Below are positions 54,441 through 64,000 of a DNA stretch of 64,000 nucleotides, piece by piece. The position numbers and the translations under genes were made by a program. The notes beneath the pieces are model-generated. The model saw nothing but the letters and a program-made list of their open reading frames with translations, searched no databases and was not told the DNA's origin. Numbering within the stretch: the first letter of the stretch is position 1; each line of letters opens with the position of its first letter. The DNA comes from Clarkia xantiana subsp. parviflora (taxonomy: Eukaryota; Streptophyta; Magnoliopsida; Myrtales; Onagraceae): NCBI GenBank assembly GCA_036873135.1, contig JAPTYO010000002.1, forward strand, positions 38,245,452 through 38,309,451, given 5' to 3'.

Positions 54441-56090
54441 TAGTTGCGTCATTCCTGGTTCAGCAATTTTGACCATCAGGTTCGACTTGATTCGTCCTAA
54501 CAGCAACAGTGATTACGTGTGGTAGGGTTGATTCCTCCCAATGGATTTACTATGAAAATGTTCCCATTCTCATTTACCGTGTCATTCACTTGAGTTGCTG
54601 GTTCAAATCTCTCCCATTCGAATTAAGTGGGACCTGATTGTCATTGATATTCTGCTCTGCATGACTACGTTGATTGAAACTGTTCATGCATTGGGAAAAT
54701 TCGCCCTCTTAGTGACGTAATGTCTCATGTTTGACCACGGCACCATTTTATAAATCAAGCTGTAAACATGTATTTTCTAAGAGTAACTGACGTACTCTTG
54801 TCCTAAATACATGTTTTATATGAAAATTAATGTCGCATTGTGATATGATGTAACTCATTATCATCCTTCAGCTATAATGGCGACGCATCTTACCGATATT
54901 AATGAAAAACAGTTTTACATTTATGTGAATCATCTTTCATTATCTCTTAGGGAACGTTGTTAGAATGACTTCAACATTATGTATATACAAACCGTGCTTC
55001 TAGTTTGTCAATTGACTTGAATGTCTAGCCTGACTTATCGTTCAAGGCGTACGGAAGGAAAATCGTTTAACCGACATCATCCCTCTTCTTTTGCTAACTT
55101 ATCTCAGAGGTTTTATCCCATCTCTGAACTGAGCATTTTAGGTTTTCACCTTATGCGTCAGCTGATACTTTTACAAGGCCGTGGTAGCTTTTGAAGCCTA
55201 CTTCTTACCGATGTAAATGTTATCAATAAGTTGTTTCCGAAGGAATGCAAACGAAAATTCAGCACATCATCATTCAACACTTCATTGTTAAACTCATTTC
55301 ATGAAACGATGTGTTCCGTCTATCGAGGTCTACTTGCGCAAGGCGCAATTTACTCTGGGGTTCTAACCTTGGTTAAATCGTTTCATGTCTGAATTTAATT
55401 CAATTTAATCCAATCGGTTTCAAACATGATCATCATTACTGTTTATTTCATTCAATGGAGTACTAATAAATAAGAAATACTAAATCTTTCGATCTAGCTA
55501 TGCAATTAATGTGTATGTTCATTTCAGTTTCCCAACTGAAATGACGGAGTACGTGAGTCGTTTCATTTTATTCGACCACTTTCACCTGGCCGAAATTTCG
55601 TTTCGGATCGATCCCTCTTAACTGGGTCGATTAATTTTGACAAGTAGATCACAGTTCGAATTGAACGGAAACTAATTTATTCAATAAATCCGAATCTTGA
55701 AATAACCAAAATTTTAGTAACTCAAACGAACGATAAACGACAATGGTAGGGTTCTTGATCTGAAGATCGCGTATTCGATCGATGATTGTCGCATAGATAG
55801 TCGAGAACTTTAAGTCATGTTGAACATCACATCTGAGTAATTCACGAGTGAATTACATCAAATGATCTGTGTCTATATAAAGCGTTTTACAGCTTCATAT
55901 ACATGACATATGGGCGTACTAGAGACGCACTTTTATCAATCATGGTTTAACCCACCGAATTGTCGTATAAGACCTTTATGGTTCAGTTCTCTCTATGATA
56001 TGTAGATCATGGTTGACTTCTTTCGAACCCAGTAAACGCGATGACTATGCTTCATAGATAGAAGATGACATGATAGAAGTCGTGGATGCA
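54441..56090. other. Decayed DNA, probably upstream part of the split copia element
   Basis: No ORF above background and no clear domain. Its position suggests degraded integrase and gag of the minus-oriented copia element, but I cannot confirm this from motifs. No 5' LTR resembling 41453-43128 was found. Confidence 0.3.
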
Positions 56091-57236
56091 TCGCAATTGT
56101 TGGAAGGCGTAACTCAGTTTTCCAAAGAAAAGATGGAGTATATGATGCACCCACATACAAATGTGTTGGTCATCAAAACAAGGATAGCTAACGACCCTCC
56201 TCCCAAGGATTAGAGACAACCACGTCGTACAAGTAACAAGGTACCAAGGGCAGTGAGGCCGGTAGTGGAACCACCTATACCTGCCCCTCAGAAAGTGCCA
56301 CTAATGCCCGCTCCTAAAAGAGATACTGCCCGTCCAAGAGACGCAACAGGAACCGCCAGTTCCTAATGCTCAGCAGGTACCTCCGGTGTCGATACCACAA
56401 GAAAATTCGTATGATGCATCTACGTCGTCGACACGACGCCGTCCAAGAAAGAGCATTGCGACTAGTGCTACCTCGCATCCTAGGAGGACCTACCATAGGA
56501 ACCCCCCTCAACGTTTTCCTTATGGCATGCCGCCATAAGATCAACCATTCGGGATGACCGGCAACACAATCCCATCACATCTTACGCCAACGTGAACCTC
56601 TAGTAAAGGAAGGATTCATGTCAACCATAGATGAATTGATAAGCGTACCGTAAGGCAAGGAGAGCTAGAAGATACGGACCACCACCAGTGGCTCCGACTG
56701 ACCAAGCCCCACCAAGGGACATTCCAAGAAGAGCTCAAAGTGAGGTACGTCGTCCCGACAACTCGACAAGGCAACCGCCTACCCATGATGCAGCGCGACA
56801 GGCTCCAACCCCTCATGCAAGACAACCCTCGGTACACCTCTCAAGGAGGCAGCAAGGGGACAATTTGAAAGACAAGGCCTTGAGCATGGAACTCATGGAG
56901 TGTTTCCATACTATTACTACATCGCTACTACAACGGGGAGTCTCATGGACAGACGCAGTGGGATGAGATCACACATAGCGTGTACGGAGGATACACCTCC
57001 ACCTAGTCCACCTTGGCAAGGATGAGACCTTAATACACACAACCCAATGGAGGAGGACAGTTACATTATAAAGGAGGCAGGGGGTATCAACACCCCCATA
57101 CCCATATCCTCTTATTTAATTTAACTACATAACAATTCAACTCCCTGAAAGGGATAGATATTTGATACTTGATATTATCATGTTTTCCAAGAATAATCAT
57201 GTCGGATGTCTTCGGACTCCGCATTATATATATACA
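56091..57236 (+). other. Unassigned segment with Arg/Pro-rich broken frames
   Basis: Composition changes near 56090. Plus-strand frames are basic and proline-rich (for example QAPPRDIPRRAQSEVRRPDN) and end KALSMELMECFHTITTSLLQ. They resemble the linker plus a short structured tail of a retroelement gag, with several stops. No family could be named. The purine-rich stretch near 57030-57090 could be a polypurine tract. Confidence 0.3.
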
Positions 57237-57242
57237 CACATG

Positions 57243-58165
57243 TTAACTACTACAAGAGTCCGTCAAACGCCGCCGCCGACCAAGAGAGTCGTCGCCAAGG
57301 CTACATGTCACTGACGAACAAAAGCGTCCGAGCATGCTTCTGACCTCCTTAATGGTATATGGTGCTGGAAGGTCTAAGATTGCCTTGATCTTGTCGGAAT
57401 CCACTTCTATACCCCTTTTGCTGACTATAAAGCCCAGCAACTTGTCGGATGTTACTCTGAATGTGCATTTTGCTGGATTCAATATGAGTTTAAACTTCTT
57501 GAGCCGTTCAAAGAGCATTCGCAAGTTGATAAGGTGGTCTTCATCTTTGCGGGACTTCGAGATCGTATCATCGACGTAAACTTCTATCTACTTATGCATC
57601 ATGTCATGGAACAATGTCACCATTGCTCTCTGGTAAATTGCCCCCGCGTTCTTGAGCCCAAAAGGCATGACCTTGTAGCAAAACGTGCCCCGCATCGTGA
57701 TAAAAGTGGTTTTTGACTTGTCCTCTTCCTCCATCTTAATTTGATTGTATCCAGAGAACCCATCCATGAATGAGAACATGTTGTGTCGCGCCGTGTTATC
57801 GACTAATGTCAATATGAGGGAGCGGAAAGTTGTCCTTCAGACTAGCCTTGTTGAGATCTCGATAATCGACACAGACTCGAACACGACCATCCTTTTCCGG
57901 TACAGGGACAATATTGGCGACCCACTTGGAGTAGTTGCACACCTCAAGAAATCCCACGTTAATTTGCTTGATGATTTCTTCCTTGATCTTGAGGAGTAAC
58001 TCCGGACTATGCCGCCTTAAAAGCTGTATTTTGGGCTTGAACTTCTCAGTATCTATAGGCAAAGTATGTTGCACAATTGCTGTATCTAAACCTGGCATGT
58101 CAGAATATGACCAAGCAAAGATCTCTTTGTACTCGTCTAGTAGCTCGATCATCTGGGCTTTCTGA
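57243..58165 (-). pseudogene. pol: Tat/Ogre-like pol remnant (RT)
   Basis: Minus-strand segments 58152-57796, 57812-57588 and 57524-57243 encode, in order, EIFAWSYSDMPGLDTAIVQH, CVDYRDLNKASLKDNFPLPH, FSFMDGFSGYNQIKMEEEDK, MPFGLKNAGAIYQRAM and LNPAKCTFRVTSDKLLGFIV. Frames are broken at least twice, and the YVDD region contains a stop. Similarity ends at about 57300 after IKEVRSMLGRF, so RNase H and integrase are missing. Confidence 0.85.
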
Positions 58166-58653
58166 GAAGGATCAAATGTTGTCCCGATTTTGAGCTCTCG
58201 GGGTTCTTCCTTCGCACCGATGTTAAACTATTTCGATATTTTTGACAGTTGATGGCTTTCTCTCTTTGAATATTTCGAGGCTTTCTCTTATTTCGATCGG
58301 GACACGTTCATCATTATATTCCTCTAATGGAATCACATCGTCATGGTTCTCGTGTTTTCTCGTATTTTTCCTACGGTAACGAAAATAACCGGAATCAATG
58401 CGAAATTGACGAGAAATAAATGAAAATGAGTAAAATTGGATAAAGGGATTTATTTAAATTGATAAGATCATGACAATACCCCTCTTTCCTATGCGGGGCT
58501 CATGATCTTGCCGCGCAAGGAGTACAACAGAATTGAAAAGTTTATTCATTGTCGAGACGATGAGCAGTGGAAGTGTCGAGGTGGACTTCTTAGAGAAGCC
58601 ATATTGATGGAAGTCGCGACATCATGGGGAAGCATAGGGTTGGTGTTGACATT

Positions 58654-59516
58654 TCATAATGGAGCTGGGTTGAGACACAAGATTTTGTGGTCGATGAGGT
58701 CTTGAATTTTATGTTTCAAACGCATGCAGTCCTCCGTTGCGTGTCCTGTCGCACCCATATGAAATTCACACTTTGAGTGCAGTTCATTCCTGACTGATCT
58801 AGAATAAGACTTCAAAACCTCAGGGCAGATGAGTCCATGAGCAAGCGCTTTCCGGTAAACCTCTATCATTGGCAATGGTAAAGGTGTGAATTTCCTAGGC
58901 TCTCGACATCTCTTCTCGGCCCGATTGCCTTGTATAATTGTGACTGGGGGTGTCGAACCTTGGGATCGTGGAGCTGCGAGCTGGGATGCGTGCGTCGCGA
59001 ACTTAGGGTAACTCATCGGGTAGAGTGCAATGGTCGTCGCATCTTTGTGCGACGAGTCCTCCAGCCTTCACTTTTTATTAGGATCTTCGATCTTCCTTTT
59101 ATGGATCTCATGCCCCATTGTCTCCCTCGAGGGATTGTAGCGTTCTTTCTTCATAAAGGCGGGTGGCAATCGGACCCCTTCAAACTTGACGGACCTTCAT
59201 GGTTGGCAGACCCCGAGGTCGCTAGGGTTTGGTCGGGAAGACTGAATGCAGCATATGAATCTTGGAGGGGAAGCCTGGTAGCGCAAAGTGAGGCAGCTTC
59301 AGCATTCATCGTTAGTATCGGAAAGGAATTCAGGATCAGGGTTCCCGTCGGCACGGTAGGGTTCGAGGCTCCGAGAGACGGTTGTGCTCCGAGTATTGCC
59401 ATAAAGCGCTCAAAGTTTGCGGATATGACGACCATTGTCTCTTGCATTTTATAATTGGATTCCTCGAGCTGAGCCATCCGCTCCTCCCATTGTTGAATTT
59501 TTGGAACTTGATCCAT
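58654..59516 (-). pseudogene. gag: Tat/Ogre-like gag remnant
   Basis: 59516-59151 encodes a coiled N-terminus (MDQVPKIQQWEERMAQLEES, then KMQETMVVISANFERFM). 59016-58654 encodes the C-terminal part (KFTPLPLPMIEVYRKALAHG and CEFHMGATGHATEDCMRLKH, a knuckle-like motif, then KIQDLIDHK). The central capsid region is missing between 59150 and 59016, so this is an internally deleted gag. Confidence 0.8.
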
Positions 59517-60625
59517 TCAGCTGGGCTTCTTTCGCGTTAGAAGTCACACCTTGCCGGTAATACCTGCAAATTAAAAATGTGGTGTTCAGAATATGGAACA
59601 CAAAATATCATGCATGGTCGTTTTGAAAGTAATGTGTCATTCATCTCATCATATTTTGAAAAAATGTTTAGTAACTAAAATATGTTTCTAAGATACTTTA
59701 CACAACTGCAAAACTCGATCAATGAGCGTCGAGTACTTGCCCCATAATCCGAGTTAAGGTAACTCAAGGAGGTTTTTTCAAAAATGTTTCATTTTTACCA
59801 TTCGTTCGAATTTTGGAGCGAGCACTTGACTCTAACGTCTCTATTTCCAATGTTGAACGATTGTAGCACTCCACTCTACACGGGTTTTCTCCAATATTTT
59901 TGCTCTGCCTCCATCATGATAATCTGGATCTGGTCAACGTCAACCTTCGGAAATGGAAAAGCCATGATACGATGGCAGTTGTGCAGTCTTCCCGTTCTTA
60001 CCGAAAATGGTGTGTAAAGCGTTTTAGAAACGACGATTTGAATGACACTTTTTTGGAAAAATATGATGCATGCTTGAAACGTAAATTTCCATTAATATGA
60101 ATTGTAAAACTACATATGGTACAAAAATAAAAGATTACATCGAGACCCATGTCCTAAACATGAAAAACTCTAAGGATCGAGAATGATAAAGCGAAAAACA
60201 AAAACCACGCATGTACGCATATCGACCGGATAGAAGCTTCGGGTAGTGTGTGTTTTGCTTTGCTCTATTGTTGGTTCCACTGACAGGTTCCCGACAAGGT
60301 GGTTTCCTCACCCCATCATAGGGATCATAGGACCTTCACAAGCGAGTAGAGTTTTTACGAGCCGTACCAGCGGCCCAGCCGCTCTGGTCGTACCGTACTA
60401 AACCTCAGGGGTTCCTAGTTTCCTTGGGTTTTAGGAGTTTGGTCCTTATTCTAAAGTGGTGTGTGCAGGGTTTAATAAAAAAACACATTAGTAAAATAAA
60501 TAAATAAAAACTTCTACCTATTACACAAAAAATAAAAATATAAAAATTAGAGTAACGTCTAGATAAAGCTAAAACATGGAAAACAAGCAATTTTAACAAG
60601 CCTGAACCCTCTAAAAAATATATTT

Positions 60626-60644
60626 TCCTCAGCAGAGTCGCCAA
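60626..60644 (-). other. Primer-binding site of the truncated Tat/Ogre-like element
   Basis: TTGGCGACTCTGCTGAGGA (minus) lies two bases from the LTR end at 60647. It resembles the TGGCGACTC-type sites reported for Ogre/Tat elements, which pair with tRNA-Arg as I recall. Confidence 0.7.
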
Positions 60645-60646
60645 AT

Positions 60647-62010
60647 TGTCAGACCTAAATCTAACCAACGATTAAATGTTTTTTTTTTTAACATGGAATT
60701 TTAAAAGAGTCACTACTAGTTAATTACGGCTAACTAGAAACCTAAATTATTACCTAAGTAAATAACGAATTATACACCTAGGTAAATAAATTGGTCTACG
60801 ATAAAAAATTTGAGTTCGGGGGTTCTGTTACGAATTAAAAAAAAATCCTAATTACGCCATTTCGGTACTTAATTAACCTATTTGCCAATTTTAAAACTTA
60901 AATATGCTTTTATGATGAATTAATTTAATGATATCAAAATTAAAATAATTTTACACATGAATTATTATTAATAACAAACTTAAACCTAAAACCCTATTAT
61001 GCATCTAAATCCCCTAATTAAAATAAAATCTATATAAAACTAAAAATGCTCAAAATCATGGTACAACTTAATGATTACATCTCATACACATATATTCACA
61101 AAAAAACATATTATCTAATTGTATACATTTAAACTAGTTAATTAATATGGTATAATAATAAATTAATAATACCAATAACAATAATAACAGAAAATTGAAT
61201 AATAATAATAATAATATCAATTAATAGATAATTAAATTTTGAAAAAAAAAAATCAAACCTGGCGGGGACTTACCTGTGTCTGCTTCAACCAGTAACAGGG
61301 ACGGCACCGGCAGCAGGCATCGGTGACGGTGGAACGATTTCCGACACGGCAGCAGCTCAGGCGTGGTGCGACTCCGACTGGGATAAGTAGCACAACTCTG
61401 AGCGGTGGATCTGGCGTGGCATGGAGGAGAGCCAGCGGTGCTTCACGTCGGGGCAAGGGGCGCGACGAGATTTCAAGCAGCTCGTGGCAGCAGATCGACG
61501 CCAGAGGTCGGACGAGGCCAGCAGCAGCGCGGTCCGGGTGGTTTAGGCATAGTGGGACGGTGGCGGGAGCCGGGCGTGGCCAAGGGTGACCGGCAGACCT
61601 CCCGTGGAAGGAAATTCACGGGAAAAGAAGATAAATTATTGCTTGCACGAATTCCCAAGAAAAATAATACTTTATTCTTTTTTTTTGTGTCTATTTTACA
61701 TTGAGACTAGGACCTTTTTATAGCTAAATTAGACTCCAAAAATAAGGAAAGAAATTTTCCTAAATATACACATTAATTATTCCAAAAATTACATATATAT
61801 ATATTTATGAATATTGCAATAAATATATAATATATATTTTCTGAATATTACATGATATTTATTGTGTATATACTATCATAATTTAAGCTAAACCTATTTT
61901 AGCAACCCCGTAACCTTCCATATTTAGATATTTCCTTTTTTAAATGCGTTACACGTAACATTTTTAACGTGTTACATACGTGTTGCGCGTACCAAAATCA
62001 GGTGTTTACA
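60647..62010 (-). repeat. 5' LTR of the truncated Tat/Ogre-like element, 1.36 kb
   Basis: TG...CA ends on the minus strand. A TATA box (CTATAAAAAGG, minus) lies near 61725-61714. A GC-rich block (61260-61620) within an otherwise AT-rich LTR follows the promoter and opens several spurious frames. Confidence 0.78.
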
Positions 62011-62259
62011 GTGTTCTCTGACAGTCGGGCAGCAATTGCGGCAGTAAAGAATCCAAAGTACCATAGTAGGACTAAATACATTGATGTGAAATATAATTAG
62101 CTAAATCTATAGTAGAAGATAATATAATCACTTTAAAATACTCGCCCACTGATGATATGGTGGCGAACCCATTAACTAAACCATTACGCAAGGAGACATT
62201 TGAAAAACATGATAAACTGCTTGGATTGCGTAGGGTTTAAAAGAGGGCATGTATCTGTG
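62011..62259 (+). pseudogene. pol: Copia RNase H end, plus orientation
   Basis: The plus strand reads VFSDSRAAIAAVKNPKYHSR and TKYIDVKYN before a stop, then LTKPLRKETFEKHDKLLGLR-like sequence, ending at the purine tract AAAAGAGGGCA before the LTR. The upstream pol is replaced by the Tat/Ogre-like LTR. Confidence 0.78.
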
Positions 62260-63911
62260 ATAACATTTTGATGAATTGAAAGTTACATTTTGACAAGTAA
62301 GAGAATTTCAATTCGAGTTTATGATTCATCGACGTCATAATGTTTGATTACATCGGATTTTACAGTTTATAAACTAAGTCATAGGAGGACATAATCCTCT
62401 GCATAAATTATGTCGAATGTAGACCATGCCTTGTCACATGGGCATGGTCGTCTTGTAGGAGAGGGGGACCTCTTCCGAAGTAATACTAGCTAAGAACCAG
62501 TTGGGACACTTGGTTATGAAAAAAAAATCATTTGATTTCGGAGTAACACGATATGATCTTCGTTTTGCACTTCGCCGGTGATGAACTCTTTTCGTCATTA
62601 ACCACATTTTGGGCCAGATGAAAGTCTGCGATAGCATCATTGACATATCCACAACTGACGATGTTCGGCTATGCTATCGACGTGTGCTTCATACTATGCG
62701 TGCCTCGTTCGACCACGAGGTCATGCTCGGTTGTGCTAGATAGAATCCTCGCGATTCGGATGGGCGCAAACTTATTCACCTCGAGCGTATGATTGATCCC
62801 GCGAGCCTTATGAAGAGGAAACCGAAGTATCCTCATGGACTCAGATCTCATACCTAAGGTCAGGCTCAATGTCCGCTTCTCGGCGTATGAGCGCAGTGCT
62901 GAAGAAAAAGGCCAAGTTACCACGTATTTGGAAACTGGTTGGGTTCAACTAAGGGTATGAGCGATGGGGATGGTCAAGTTAACTTGTAATTCACCGACAC
63001 TTGTATTCAATAGGTGTCCACCAGCCGGATATTAGTTGAAGGTTGTGAATACTTGTGTGGATGCCCTGAAGAAGCATTCCTATGTGGAAACTGGGAAATT
63101 GGATAATTAAAAGTTGACCTAGGATACAGCGCGATACAAATTGATGTTTTTAACAGGTTGAATTGGAACTGGGAATCAACATTCCGCGTGCGCTACAACA
63201 CTCCTAACAGATGAGTAGCACGATGCCCGTCGTATCCGCCGGTCGCACGGCAAACCTCGTATGAACTATTCGGAAGCAGGGGCAGGATTAGAAGAGTGAA
63301 ATGTTGATGCAATTTGGAAAACAATACATTAACAGGCACCCTCCCATTCCGGCGAGTGAGAGCTGTTAGCATATGGTGATCGGGCGCCGTAATTGGAAGC
63401 CCATTAATATGTATACGTTACCTAAGAAATTGGGTAAATGTCACATTAGGGAAATTGGGCTTGACCCAAATCCCAATTGACATGAGAGGCCCAAAATTGG
63501 GTCTCTCTTATGCATATAAGCCTCCTCCTAAAAGGGTGTTAGGGTTTTATTTGGGGTAATTCACAATTCCTCCTAAGTGGTGATTTGAGTGAAAAATCCT
63601 TATCCCTAAAGACAAGTTTCGGCCGAACCATATTCAGCACCAAGGGTGTGCTAATTTTCTTAGAGCAAAACACCCATGAGTTCCGTCCCTGCCAAGAATC
63701 GATCAGAGGCTTTGTTGTGGAGCTAATACTGCACAGAGCTTCCTTAACAAGAACCTCTACGGGTTCCATCCGGTGGATCGTGAACTCCCTTAGCAAGTCC
63801 TTGGGACTACGGATAAGGTTTAAGGTATGTGCACATCTTCCGCTGCGTAATTCTGATTACAAGCATGTACCTTATTTATGTTTCCGTAGTAATCAACCCT
63901 GTAATCCAACA
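62260..63911 (+). mobile_element. Copia LTR, plus orientation (1.65 kb)
   Basis: Starts TGTATCTGTGATAACATT and ends TGTAATCCAACA; related along its length to the minus-oriented LTR at 41453-43128, but clearly diverged. A TATA-like GCATATAAGCC is near 63511. It follows a copia RNase H end and purine tract, so it is a 3' LTR. Confidence 0.78.
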
Positions 63912-64000
63912 AGAAGAATTAGTAATCGTGGAATCTCGATACGAGGGACCCTGTTTCTTCAGATTGAGAAGCGAGTTAATGAAGTGGTACCCTGAATTGA
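63912..64000. other. Right edge, unassigned
   Basis: Only 89 bp after the copia LTR; nothing can be assigned. Confidence 0.3.

Larger units (their letters stand above)
57243..62010 (-). mobile_element. 5' part of a Tat/Ogre-like Ty3/gypsy element, truncated
   Basis: Order on the minus strand: LTR (62010-60647), primer site (60644-60626), gag (59516-58654), RT (58152-57243), then truncation. The LTR start TGTAAACACCTGATTTTGG interrupts a copia RNase H frame at 62011. The 3' half and 3' LTR are missing, so target duplication cannot be tested. Confidence 0.8.

Noticed and set aside
61253..61704. ORFs inside the Tat/Ogre-like LTR
   Set aside because: GC-rich block in an LTR leader; no conserved frame.
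57243..62010. A complete Tat/Ogre element with two LTRs
   Set aside because: Only the 5' LTR, primer site, gag pieces and part of RT exist; no 3' half or second LTR in the window.
62434..62923. ORFs in the plus-oriented copia LTR
   Set aside because: The related frames in the 41453-43128 LTR (for example 42412-42597) share sequence only because the LTRs are homologous; no sign of coding selection.

Overview
The window is nuclear DNA from a flowering plant, most probably a eudicot. It has GT-AG introns, AT-rich intergenic DNA, Ty1/copia and Ty3/gypsy (Tat-lineage) retroelements with plant-type primer sites, hAT and Mutator-like DNA transposons, and a plant DENN/WD40 gene. I found no organellar, bacterial or CRISPR sequence.

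Cellular genes. (1) At the left edge, minus strand, are the first three coding exons of a conserved plant gene, cut by the window boundary. It is probably an alpha/beta-hydrolase (lipase-like) protein. (2) From 35797 down to 20788, minus strand, lies a complete, apparently intact SCD1 (STOMATAL CYTOKINESIS DEFECTIVE 1) orthologue. I resolved 31 coding exons, 3,621 bp with stop, 1,206 residues, with an N-terminal DENN module and C-terminal WD40 repeats. Its introns hold a copia element (intron 2, perfect 5-bp target duplication, identical LTRs), a copia LTR remnant (intron 5) and a Mutator-like MITE nested in a hAT element (intron 19).

Left flank (1.4-20.5 kb). An 808-bp hAT element is followed by AT-rich DNA, a degenerate minisatellite and an LTR end. 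Next comes an old plus-strand Tat pol remnant, split by a complete 9.4-kb Tat element ('element A', 6604-16003, TSD ACCAA). A long-TIR Mutator-like foldback element (16979-20488), itself holding a hAT and a smaller Mutator-like element, ends about 300 bp downstream of the SCD1 stop.

Right flank (36-64 kb). Small TIR elements begin about 270 bp upstream of the SCD1 ATG. They are followed by a non-autonomous LTR element (38613-40685, TSD TTAAC), a Tat gag scrap and an old copia element split by a complete 9.9-kb Tat element ('element B', 43505-53425, TSD CGTGG). Then come an unassigned stretch, the 5' part of another Tat/Ogre-like element (57.2-62.0 kb) and the 3' end of a second copia copy in plus orientation.

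The most unusual part is the A/B pair. They share LTR architecture, primer-site position, a TATA-box LTR promoter, a spliced gene on the opposite strand and a hairpin-forming tandem array between the two convergent genes. Their coding content is reciprocal. A keeps protease, RT, two RNase H domains and integrase in one 1,308-codon ORF but has lost gag. B keeps gag and protease but has no RT, RNase H or integrase; a second gag-like module follows its protease.

All exon boundaries, LTR ends and target duplications were read by eye. Family assignments are from recognition of motifs, not from database searches.
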